This document shows positions 1-6,177 of a stretch of 8,123 nt of DNA, one piece after another. The translations under genes were made by a program, and so were the position numbers. The notes below the pieces were generated by a model that made no database searches, was not told the DNA's origin, and worked only from the letters and a program-made list of their open reading frames with translations. Each line of letters begins with the position of its first letter. The first letter of the stretch is position 1. Source of the DNA: CBDULQ01 sp965368115. Lineage in GTDB: Bacteria > Pseudomonadota > Gammaproteobacteria > SZUA-229. Location of the stretch: positions 1-8,123 of the forward strand of contig CBDULQ010000170.1 of assembly GCA_965368115.1 (NCBI GenBank), given 5' to 3'.

Positions 1-118
1 TTCATAAACTGATGTCCCTCCACGGACCACAAAACACGGATTCAGAGCAGACAGGCTGCTGGCGAAAAAAGTGTAATGAGCTTTCCTTTCAGAATTATTT
101 CAGTGGCAACAGCACGTC

Positions 119-131
119 CTGTTTAAAACAG
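119..131. repeat. Short AT-rich dyad CTGTTT-A-AAACAG
   Basis: There are two perfect 6-base arms around a single central A. It could be an operator half-site pair, but a dyad this small can arise by chance and no function is assigned. Confidence 0.3.
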
Positions 132-266
132 CCGGTTATCGGAAGATTGATGACAAATTGATGAAGGCCATCCCCGGTTTATGAATAAATCATGGATTTT
201 TGACTAAACTTCTACAGCATAAGCATTCCACAAGGAGCGCTTTGCTCTGTGTCTTTTCACGGCGAG

Positions 267-312
267 CCGCCGCGAAGCAGAACAGGGGTGGTCATCCGGC
301 CTGCCGCGGCGG
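267..312 (+). repeat. GC-rich inverted repeat in the chemoreceptor leader
   Basis: CCGCCGCG at 267-274 is perfectly complementary to CGCGGCGG at 305-312, giving an 8-bp all-GC stem around a 30-base loop. The 3' arm is also part of a compact local hairpin: 299-304 with 309-314, loop CGCG, six pairs including one G-U. The two structures cannot form together. The block is GC-rich while flanking DNA is AT-rich, which suggests a structured leader RNA. No known riboswitch family was recognised. Confidence 0.4.
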
Positions 313-338
313 GCGGAACGCCAGGGAAGCAGCTTAAG

Positions 339-354
339 TTATTGAAATCAATAA
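339..354. repeat. 16-bp dyad TTATTGA-AA-TCAATAA upstream of the chemoreceptor
   Basis: Perfect 7-base arms flank a 2-base centre. The embedded 9-mer GAAATCAAT (344-352) recurs at 373-381 in the same orientation, 29 bases downstream. A dyad plus a directly repeated half-site close to the start codon is a typical arrangement for a transcription-factor site, but no regulator is identified. Confidence 0.4.
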
Positions 355-393
355 TAATTCGGCGCACAGACCGAAATCAATGTGCATCCCAGT

Positions 394-400
394 GGGGGGA
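394..400 (+). promoter_or_regulatory. Ribosome binding site that sets the chemoreceptor start
   Basis: A G-rich GGGGGGA run ends five bases before the ATG at 406, so ATG 406 is preferred over the in-frame GTG at 382, which has no Shine-Dalgarno sequence. TCCC at 387-390 can pair with GGGA at 397-400, which could weakly mask the site. Confidence 0.6.
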
Positions 401-405
401 CGCTA

Positions 406-2424
406 ATGAAGCTTCTAAATAAACTGACGATTAAACACCAGGTTTGGGCGGGATTTATTGGCATGCTGCTGATCGTCCTGCTGATCGCCGGCATTGCCCT
501 GTTTCGACTCAATCAGGTACAGAACCAGGCGGCATTCATCGCCACCGAATCCCAGCCCGCCATGCTGGCGGCACTGTCTTTACAGGAAGACATTCAGGCG
601 ACCACATCCCTGATGGCCCTGTACATGATCAACAAGACCAGCGACTACGAAAAAGCTTTCAACGGCAGTGCCGAGCGGCTCACCCAGTCGCTGGCCAATT
701 TTAAACAGCTGGAACTGATCCAGAACGATCCTGATGCACAGGAAAAAGCCGAGCAACTGAACATCAAGATCCGGGCGTTCCTCAAGGACCAGCAACAGAT
801 CGATTATTACGTCAAGAACTTCATCGAAAACTACCCGGGTCTGAAAATCGCCAACCAGTACATCAACCCGCTACACCAGGAAGCTTTGCAAACCTTCACC
901 CAGATGCTCGATTCGGAAATGCTCGAAACGGCTTCCGAGGAGCGTCGTGACCTGTTCCGGCATATCACCCGTTTGCGGCAGAACTGGATGAACCTGGTTA
1001 CCGTATTCAGAACCTTCCTCGCCGACCCGAACGACGTGCGTGCAGACCAGATCAATATCTTCGTCGACCAACACTGGAAGCTACTCGGCTCCCTCGACCA
1101 GTATTCCAATATGTTCACCTTCGAGGAAGAAGAGGGCACAGCCAACATCAAGCGCATTTCCAACGCCTATTTCAAGCATATCGAGGATGTCATCAAGACC
1201 TACAGGGACGGCATGTGGCGCGAAGATCTGCGACTCATCAAGAACGACATCAATCCACTGATCAAGTCCATCGAGGAACTGATCAACGGCATCGTGATTC
1301 AGCAGAAACAGAAAGTTGAATCCAACAACCAGGCCCTGGTATCGAAAACACAGCAGACGCTGGTCTTCATTGTGGTGGTGCTGGTCGTCGCCATCGCCAT
1401 CGGCATCCTGGTTGCGTTTACCAGCTCCAGACAGATCAATACCATCGTAATGGAAGTCAGAACGTCACTGGATCGAATTTCCGGCGGTGATTTTTCACAA
1501 CAACTGAATGAAGATCGTGCTGGCGAAGTCGGCATGCTGTCCGCAACCATCAATCGCTTTACCACACAACTGAAAAACATGATCAGTGATATGCAGATGA
1601 CGATTTCCGATTTGCAAAGTGTGTCCCGCGACATGTCACGTGTCACTCAGTTGACCACCGAAAATATCATGCAACAGCATCGCGAGACCGAACAGGTGGC
1701 AACCGCAACAGAAGAGATGACCAGCACCTCGCAGGAGGTTGCACGTAATGCGGAAATCGCAGCGGCCTCTGCCAAACAGGCCGACGAAAATGCCCGTTCG
1801 GGTTCCAGTAAATCGGGTTCTGCGATGCAGGGTATTCGCCGCCTGGTACAGGACCTGGAAGGCGCCGCGGAAGTGGTGCAGAAGTTACAGAACGATTCAG
1901 ATAATATCAGTGTCGTGCTCGATGTGATCCGGGAAATCTCCGAACAGACTAACCTGCTGGCCCTGAACGCCGCCATCGAGGCCGCTCGCGCCGGTGAGCA
2001 GGGCAGGGGCTTTGCAGTGGTCGCCGATGAAGTACGCACACTGGCCAGCCGTACCCAGCAATCCACCGACCAGATCAAGGAACTGATCGATCGTCTGCAG
2101 GCGGGCGCACTCAGCGCGGTCAATGCCATGCAGAGTTCCATTTCTGAAGCGCAGGACAATTGTCAGCAGGTGGAAGATGTGGCTTCTTCGTTGCAGGTGA
2201 TCAGTAACGAAATTCTCAGCATCAACAGCATGCTGGACCAGGTGGCTGCGGCCAGTGAACAGCAGCATGCCACGGCCAATGAAATCAGCCGCAACATCAG
2301 CTCGATCAGCACACTGGCAGAGAAAACCGCGCAGTCTACACAGCCGCTGCATTCAGCGGAACAGAACCTGGATAATGTTGCCGGCAAAATGAACGAGTTC
2401 ATATCGCAATTCAAAACCGGCTAG
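406..2424 (+). CDS. Methyl-accepting chemotaxis protein (transmembrane chemoreceptor)
   Basis: An inner-membrane chemoreceptor of 672 residues that would sense a periplasmic ligand and control CheA kinase through CheW. A first membrane span lies at about residues 13-33. A mainly helical periplasmic sensor of about 280 residues follows, whose size and helical character suggest a helical-bimodular (HBM) or similar double-bundle fold; this is inference. The second span is at about 318-338, followed by a HAMP linker to about 392 and the cytoplasmic signalling coiled coil. The highly conserved hairpin tip is at 513-544 (EQTNLLALNAAIEAARAGEQ and following GRGFAVVADEVR), the part that contacts CheA and CheW. 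Glu/Gln-rich flanks offer methylation sites. There is no C-terminal NWETF-like CheR tether; the protein ends soon after the helices. The start is ATG 406, with GGGGGGA five bases upstream. Its 3' end faces the CheW-LysM gene. The ligand is unknown. The family call is very secure. Confidence 0.97.
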   Translation: MKLLNKLTIKHQVWAGFIGMLLIVLLIAGIALFRLNQVQNQAAFIATESQPAMLAALSLQEDIQATTSLMALYMINKTSDYEKAFNGSAERLTQSLANFKQLELIQNDPDAQEKAEQLNIKIRAFLKDQQQIDYYVKNFIENYPGLKIANQYINPLHQEALQTFTQMLDSEMLETASEERRDLFRHITRLRQNWMNLVTVFRTFLADPNDVRADQINIFVDQHWKLLGSLDQYSNMFTFEEEEGTANIKRISNAYFKHIEDVIKTYRDGMWREDLRLIKNDINPLIKSIEELINGIVIQQKQKVESNNQALVSKTQQTLVFIVVVLVVAIAIGILVAFTSSRQINTIVMEVRTSLDRISGGDFSQQLNEDRAGEVGMLSATINRFTTQLKNMISDMQMTISDLQSVSRDMSRVTQLTTENIMQQHRETEQVATATEEMTSTSQEVARNAEIAAASAKQADENARSGSSKSGSAMQGIRRLVQDLEGAAEVVQKLQNDSDNISVVLDVIREISEQTNLLALNAAIEAARAGEQGRGFAVVADEVRTLASRTQQSTDQIKELIDRLQAGALSAVNAMQSSISEAQDNCQQVEDVASSLQVISNEILSINSMLDQVAAASEQQHATANEISRNISSISTLAEKTAQSTQPLHSAEQNLDNVAGKMNEFISQFKTG

Positions 2425-2436
2425 GACGCGCGTCAA

Positions 2437-4416
2437 TCAGTTCGACTCATTGACAATGATTTTAACTTTATCGCCCGGATAAATCAGATCCGGATTTTTT
2501 ATGCGGCTCAGGCGCGCCAGCTCGGGATAGCGAAACGGATCATTGATATAACGCTGGGCGATGTGCCAGAGCGTGTCGCCTTTCACCACGCGATGAATAA
2601 TGATACGTGGCGGTGAGCGCGGGCTTTTGGACGATTTTTTCTCTGGTACGGGTTTCTCTGCCTCTGAGTCCACGACATCATCACCATCAATCTGCGCACT
2701 GACGACAGGTTCTCTGGCGGGCTCAGCGGCGACCCTGGAGTCCGTTGCCTGGGTTGCAGGCAGGTCTGCCGTAACCTGCTGTATATCCGACACCGACGCA
2801 CTGCTATCGATTACAGTTTCACTATCCGATGGCTGATCACCGGCTTGTGCTGTTACCGCACTGTCTTGCCGCAACACTGATTCGGCATCGGCCACCGGTA
2901 TGTTAAGTACAATCACCAGCCCTTCGTCATCACTGTTGATATCAGCCCGATAAGCGGCCGGCTCCGGTTCCTCTTCCGGAATCATTTGAGTCGATAGCGT
3001 TGGCGATTCATCGATGGGTTCATCGGCTTGCACTGCCGGCTGCGCTGGCAGATCTTCAACCGCCCCCTGGAACCTGTCCACCGATGCCGACCTCGGTTCG
3101 TCGAACCACTCTTCGACAGGCGCCGGAGATACCGGAGGGGATTCCGCTTGCGCCGGTATTTCAGCGGGTTCATGAATCGCCGGCTGATCAACGAGGGGGC
3201 CTACGGGCACATCATCCTGCCAGAGCTCAAGAATAAAATAGCCACCACCGGCGAGTAGCAATATCATCAGCGCAGCGAAAATCAACACGGCACGAGTGTC
3301 ACCATCGGCCGCAGGGGGCGCTGTGCTGTGGCTGTCCCGATAAGCCCGTGGCGCATCTGAAACGGTTACCGCAGGAACTGCACTCGGCGCCGATGAAGGA
3401 CTGAATCGTGTGGAGGCTGCACCGCTCGATGCACTGGCAGGCGATGATTGCGCAGACTGAGCTGGCGATAAGCCGTGACCTGTCGGATGTGAAGCATTCG
3501 GTACCGATGTTGGACGCGCTGCCGCCCATGCTGTATTCCTTGAGGCTGAATTTCTCGCCGCTTGATGCCTTGAGTCCTGACTCGTCGAGGCCGGACGGGT
3601 CGATACCGGTCTGGTTGCAGGCCTGTCCTGCACCTGGGCCTCGGCAGCAGGCGGCGACTCTGGCTCGAATTCAGATACTGGCGGATTCGTCCCGGATCTG
3701 TCCGGTGTCGGCGGCAACACAGGTGAGGTTTCCTGAGGCTCGACACGGGTTGGTTCGATGACGTCGGGTGTCTCGGCCTGCCGGGCAGGCTCCGTCCTGA
3801 GCGGCTCGGCTTGTACGACTGAACTGGAGCGGACCGATTGATCGCTCGATGCCCGTCGTACCGATGTCTGAGCTGAACCCGAGCTCGGTTCTTTCGCCAC
3901 CGACGCTGATGATGCAGCCGCCTCGGCCCGCACCTGCTGCTGTTTCAACTGCTGAATATGCTGACGCAGATAACCGGTTTCGCGAAAGCGATTAAGGTTT
4001 TCGAAATCAGCGTACAGGTTGATCTGCTCATTCAACATCAGGGTTCGACTGAACACTTCGCGGGGCACCAGCAACGGCGCCTGACCCCAGCCGGATTTGG
4101 GATACTGGATCACGTCGATGATTTCATCGACCCAGAAGCCGGCCTGGCCGCCTTCGACCTCCACCACAACCAGGCGCCCCGGATCCTGCCAGTCACTTTC
4201 ATCGACACCGAAACGTTTGCGCAAATCCACCACTCGCACCATGCCGGACCCGGCCCTGAACATACCCGGTTCCGCCGCGTGACTGCCCGGCGGATGACTG
4301 AGTTTGGGCGGCAACTGCACCGCTACCACCTGCATAGTCGGCGAACAACAGTACACCGGGCCTACGCGATAAAGCAGTAGCGCATCAGCGTCGTGAACGG
4401 TCTTGATACTGGCCAT
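2437..4416 (-). CDS. CheW-like domain / transmembrane / LysM fusion protein
   Basis: A 659-residue protein of unusual architecture. Residues about 11-141 match the CheW fold: an LLLYRVG start, VVDLRKRFG at 62-70, RLVVVEVEGGQAGFWVDEI at 81-99, and a final LYADFENL strand/helix. A Gln-rich helix (about 143-167) and a Ser/Pro/Ala/Arg-rich disordered linker (about 168-372) follow. One membrane span lies at about 376-396, then an acidic Pro/Glu/Asp-rich linker (about 400-603) and a LysM domain at about 606-656 (KGDTLWHIAQRY, then NPDLIYPGDKVKI). Arg on the N-terminal side of the span and acidic residues beyond it fit an N-in, C-out topology. CheW would be cytoplasmic and LysM would bind peptidoglycan in the periplasm. 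From family knowledge, CheW couples receptors to CheA; a wall-anchored scaffold for a chemosensory array is my inference. The conserved Asn-Leu-Arg-Gly loop is altered, so coupling may be non-canonical. The ATG has only a weak upstream AGGT. The 55-base gap from the acyltransferase suggests a shared transcript. Confidence 0.93.
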   Translation of the reverse strand: MASIKTVHDADALLLYRVGPVYCCSPTMQVVAVQLPPKLSHPPGSHAAEPGMFRAGSGMVRVVDLRKRFGVDESDWQDPGRLVVVEVEGGQAGFWVDEIIDVIQYPKSGWGQAPLLVPREVFSRTLMLNEQINLYADFENLNRFRETGYLRQHIQQLKQQQVRAEAAASSASVAKEPSSGSAQTSVRRASSDQSVRSSSVVQAEPLRTEPARQAETPDVIEPTRVEPQETSPVLPPTPDRSGTNPPVSEFEPESPPAAEAQVQDRPATRPVSTRPASTSQDSRHQAARNSASRNTAWAAARPTSVPNASHPTGHGLSPAQSAQSSPASASSGAASTRFSPSSAPSAVPAVTVSDAPRAYRDSHSTAPPAADGDTRAVLIFAALMILLLAGGGYFILELWQDDVPVGPLVDQPAIHEPAEIPAQAESPPVSPAPVEEWFDEPRSASVDRFQGAVEDLPAQPAVQADEPIDESPTLSTQMIPEEEPEPAAYRADINSDDEGLVIVLNIPVADAESVLRQDSAVTAQAGDQPSDSETVIDSSASVSDIQQVTADLPATQATDSRVAAEPAREPVVSAQIDGDDVVDSEAEKPVPEKKSSKSPRSPPRIIIHRVVKGDTLWHIAQRYINDPFRYPELARLSRIKNPDLIYPGDKVKIIVNESN

Positions 4417-4471
4417 AGCGCGTCGTCGACCTGTTAGCTGACATTATTAGGATGCATGAGAACCCATTGCT
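4417..4471 (-). other. Short spacer between acyltransferase and CheW-LysM genes
   Basis: Fifty-five bases separate the acyltransferase stop from the CheW-LysM start on the same strand. I see no hairpin with a T-tract and no good -35/-10 pair, so read-through from the acyltransferase is likely. The only Shine-Dalgarno-like sequence is a weak AGGT about a dozen bases before the ATG. Confidence 0.45.
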
Positions 4472-5221
4472 TCATTCCAGATATTTTTCCTGCCAGTGCT
4501 TGTAGAGTCGCCAGGTGTGTTCCGTGAATGCTTCTTTATCGTTAAAAGCCGATGGATCGATGGCGTCGAACACGTAATAGTTTGCGGTGGGATTATCTGA
4601 ATTAAGAAAATGGAAAATCTTGTCCAGCAAGGTATGCGGATCGCGCCATTCAAAATCATCCTGTGCTTCATAGTGCAGGAATACCGGCAGTATCGGCACA
4701 CCGGTCTTCAGCGAAACTTCGAAGGCGCCCTGGCGAAACGATTCGAAAATGCGCCGCCCCTTACAACCGCCTTCCGGATACAGCGCGATATTGCGGCCGG
4801 CATTGATCGCCTCGATCATGTCGTCGACCGCCCGGCGCCGCGACTGGCGATCGTCACGATCGACAAACAGGGTACCGGCGGCGCTGGCAATTCGACCGGC
4901 CACCCACCAGTCACGCACCTGAATCTTGGCCAGGGAATAAACTTCGAACAGAGACGGGATACCGATATCTTCGAACGCTGAAGGGTGGTTGGCAATCAGA
5001 ATGTAATGCTGGGGAATCGGGTACAGGTTTTTCTGATGCAGTTTCAGATCAACGCCCAGTGCACGCACAAAAGCGCGACACCATATGCGGAACATACGAA
5101 AGTAAAAACGGCCGCGTAAGGGGCTCGGCAACCAGGCCCAGAAGTACAGCACGACGGTAAGCAGGATCAAATCCAGCCACAGGGCGAACATTTTGAGGAT
5201 ACGGGCAGCGTAATAGAACAT
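4472..5221 (-). CDS. PlsC/LPLAT-family lysophospholipid acyltransferase
   Basis: A 249-residue inner-membrane acyltransferase, probably transferring an acyl chain to a lysophospholipid or lysophosphatidate on the cytoplasmic face. A hydrophobic anchor lies at about residues 12-31. Family blocks appear in order: motif I NHPSAFED (78-85), motif II GTLFVDRDDRQS (116-127), motif III YPEGGCKGRR (148-157, corresponding to the usual FPEGTRS) and motif IV GVPILPVFL (174-182). Length is normal for the family. Motif I departs from the textbook HX4D: the residue five after His79 is Glu84, and Asp85 is one further. Motif III has GGCKGR in place of GTRS. These differences suggest a subfamily distinct from canonical PlsC, so the substrate is unassigned and no gene symbol is given. 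It is divergent from mlaA and upstream of the CheW-LysM gene, probably co-transcribed with it. The start ATG has no strong Shine-Dalgarno; Met11 is an alternative. Confidence 0.88.
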   Translation of the reverse strand: MFYYAARILKMFALWLDLILLTVVLYFWAWLPSPLRGRFYFRMFRIWCRAFVRALGVDLKLHQKNLYPIPQHYILIANHPSAFEDIGIPSLFEVYSLAKIQVRDWWVAGRIASAAGTLFVDRDDRQSRRRAVDDMIEAINAGRNIALYPEGGCKGRRIFESFRQGAFEVSLKTGVPILPVFLHYEAQDDFEWRDPHTLLDKIFHFLNSDNPTANYYVFDAIDPSAFNDKEAFTEHTWRLYKHWQEKYLE

Positions 5222-5250
5222 GGCGGTCAGGCGATACGAAGTCTCACTAA

Positions 5251-5256
5251 AGTATA
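5251..5256 (-). promoter_or_regulatory. Candidate -10 element for the acyltransferase transcript
   Basis: On the minus strand this reads TATACT, five of six matches to TATAAT, placing the likely transcription start about 20-25 bases before the ATG at 5221. No matching -35 hexamer is present at 16-18 bases, so it would be activator-dependent or weak. The rest of the 145-base divergent gap to mlaA shows no clear + strand promoter; TTGTTT at 5292-5297 with TACTTT at 5313-5318 is the best pair but the spacing is only 15. Confidence 0.35.
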
Positions 5257-5366
5257 GGACATGAAGCCTGAATCGGGCTGCACGTCGTAACTTGTTTGCC
5301 GTAGCCGTGTTCTACTTTCAACTATTCTGTTGTACTCTTGTCCCACCCAAGCAGGCCGGAACCGCT

Positions 5367-6134
5367 ATGACAAGAATGATTCTTATCCTATGCCTGATCT
5401 GTAGCACGGCATTTTTACAGGCCTGTGCCACGGTCGACGGCAAAGGCGACCCCAATGATCCCCTGGAAGGCTTTAATCGCGCCATGTACAGCTTCAATGA
5501 CGGCGTCGACCGCTATGTGTTGAAACCGGTTGCCAAGGGTTATAACGCGGTAACACCCGCCCCGGTACAGAAAGGGGTCAGCAATTTCTTCAGCAATCTG
5601 GATGACGTGGTCGTCATCGTCAACGATTTGCTGCAATTCAAATTCAAACGCGCCGCCAAGGATACCGGCCGCTTACTGGTCAACTCCACTCTGGGCCTGT
5701 TCGGTCTGATCGACTGGGCCTCGGACATGGGCCTGGAAAAAAACAACGAGGACTTCGGTCAGACACTGGGCTACTGGGGTGTACCGGAAGGCCCCTATCT
5801 GGTATTGCCGTTTCTCGGCCCCAGCACGGTGCGCGATACCGGTGGACTGTATGTCGACACCGATTACCTGGACCCGATCTACAACGAGTTACATGAAGGC
5901 TGGCCGCCACCATCACGCGAAAATACCGACGCGGTCTGGGGCATGACCATCCTGAAAACCGTCGACACCCGAGCCAAATTGCTGAAAGCGGAAAAAATCA
6001 TGGACCAGGCTGCACTGGACCCCTACATCTTCCTGCGCGAAGCCTATTTGCAACGCCGCAAGAACCTGGTGTACGACGGCAATCCACCGGTGGAAGAACC
6101 GGTGTTCAACGAATCCGAATTATTCGACGAGTGA
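5367..6134 (+). CDS. mlaA: MlaA (VacJ) outer-membrane lipoprotein of phospholipid asymmetry
   Basis: A lipoprotein of 255 residues. In the characterised Mla system, MlaA sits in the outer membrane with a porin and removes phospholipids from the outer leaflet, passing them to periplasmic MlaC. The ATG at 5367 gives a classic lipoprotein signal peptide with lipobox LQAC and lipidation at Cys20; the residue after Cys is Ala, not Asp, consistent with sorting to the outer membrane. The open frame extends 25 codons upstream, but that extension spoils the signal peptide, and GGA sits six bases before ATG 5367. Family signatures are DPLEGFNRAMYSFNDGVDRY (from residue 29), GVSNFFSNL, GRLLVNSTLGLFGLIDWA, EDFGQTLGYWGVPEGPYLVL and PFLGPSTVRD. 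Length matches E. coli MlaA (about 250). The mlaBCDEF genes are absent here, as in many genomes where mlaA stands alone. It ends at a strong hairpin facing a convergent gene. Confidence 0.95.
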   Translation: MTRMILILCLICSTAFLQACATVDGKGDPNDPLEGFNRAMYSFNDGVDRYVLKPVAKGYNAVTPAPVQKGVSNFFSNLDDVVVIVNDLLQFKFKRAAKDTGRLLVNSTLGLFGLIDWASDMGLEKNNEDFGQTLGYWGVPEGPYLVLPFLGPSTVRDTGGLYVDTDYLDPIYNELHEGWPPPSRENTDAVWGMTILKTVDTRAKLLKAEKIMDQAALDPYIFLREAYLQRRKNLVYDGNPPVEEPVFNESELFDE

Positions 6135-6144
6135 TGTATTCAAA

Positions 6145-6177
6145 CAGAACATTCCGACATCAGGCCGGAATGTTCTG
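6145..6177. terminator. Bidirectional hairpin between two convergent genes
   Basis: A perfect 12-bp inverted repeat, CAGAACATTCCG (6145-6156) and CGGAATGTTCTG (6166-6177), surrounds a 9-base loop. It lies 10 bases after the mlaA stop and contains the last codons and stop of the minus-strand gene. A T-tract is missing on the + side and reduced to TTTG on the - side, so it is not a textbook intrinsic terminator. It may protect 3' ends or help termination for both transcripts. Confidence 0.6.

Larger units (their letters stand above)
1..405. other. Long non-coding region upstream of the chemoreceptor gene
   Basis: No recognisable gene lies here. Short open frames touching the left edge (for example + strand 12 to about 158) resemble no known protein and lack a ribosome binding site. 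The region is mostly AT-rich with a conspicuous GC-rich block at about 258-330. A TTGACT hexamer at 200-205 could be a -35 element, but no convincing -10 sits at the right spacing. I found no convincing sigma-28 (TAAA/GCCGATAA) or sigma-54 (GG/GC) promoter, although many chemoreceptor genes use such promoters. If transcription starts near 200-230, the leader would be about 180-200 bases, long enough for regulatory RNA structure. Its dyads are listed separately. Confidence 0.6.

Noticed and set aside
12..158. Small + strand open frame near the left edge
   Set aside because: No ribosome binding site, an unlikely composition and no recognisable protein; it is probably chance.
382..405. Upstream GTG start adding eight residues to the chemoreceptor
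   Set aside because: No ribosome binding site precedes it, while ATG 406 has a G-rich Shine-Dalgarno at five bases and yields the typical short cytoplasmic lead before the first membrane span.
362..447. Resemblance to a class I c-di-GMP (GEMM) riboswitch: GCACAG at 364-369 and GGGACGC at 397-403
   Set aside because: GEMM elements often precede chemoreceptor genes, so it was tempting. The spacing between the two conserved pieces is about seven bases too long compared with my recollection of the Vibrio example, no GNRA-capped stem forms between them, and the second half would have to lie inside the coding sequence. Probably coincidence; a covariance-model search would settle it.
1647..2159. 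Long open frame on the minus strand inside the chemoreceptor gene
   Set aside because: It is a shadow of the conserved coiled-coil region: low-complexity Ser/Ala/Arg/Cys composition, no ribosome binding site and no family resemblance.
3366..3761. Open frames on both strands inside the disordered linker of the CheW-LysM gene, raising the possibility of a frameshift or nested gene
   Set aside because: The main frame is continuous from CheW to LysM, and the alternative frames are biased, arginine-rich or low-complexity products of the repetitive Pro/Ser/Ala codons.
5292..5366. N-terminal extension of MlaA by 25 codons
   Set aside because: The extension places extra hydrophobic and Cys residues before a perfect lipoprotein signal peptide that begins at ATG 5367.
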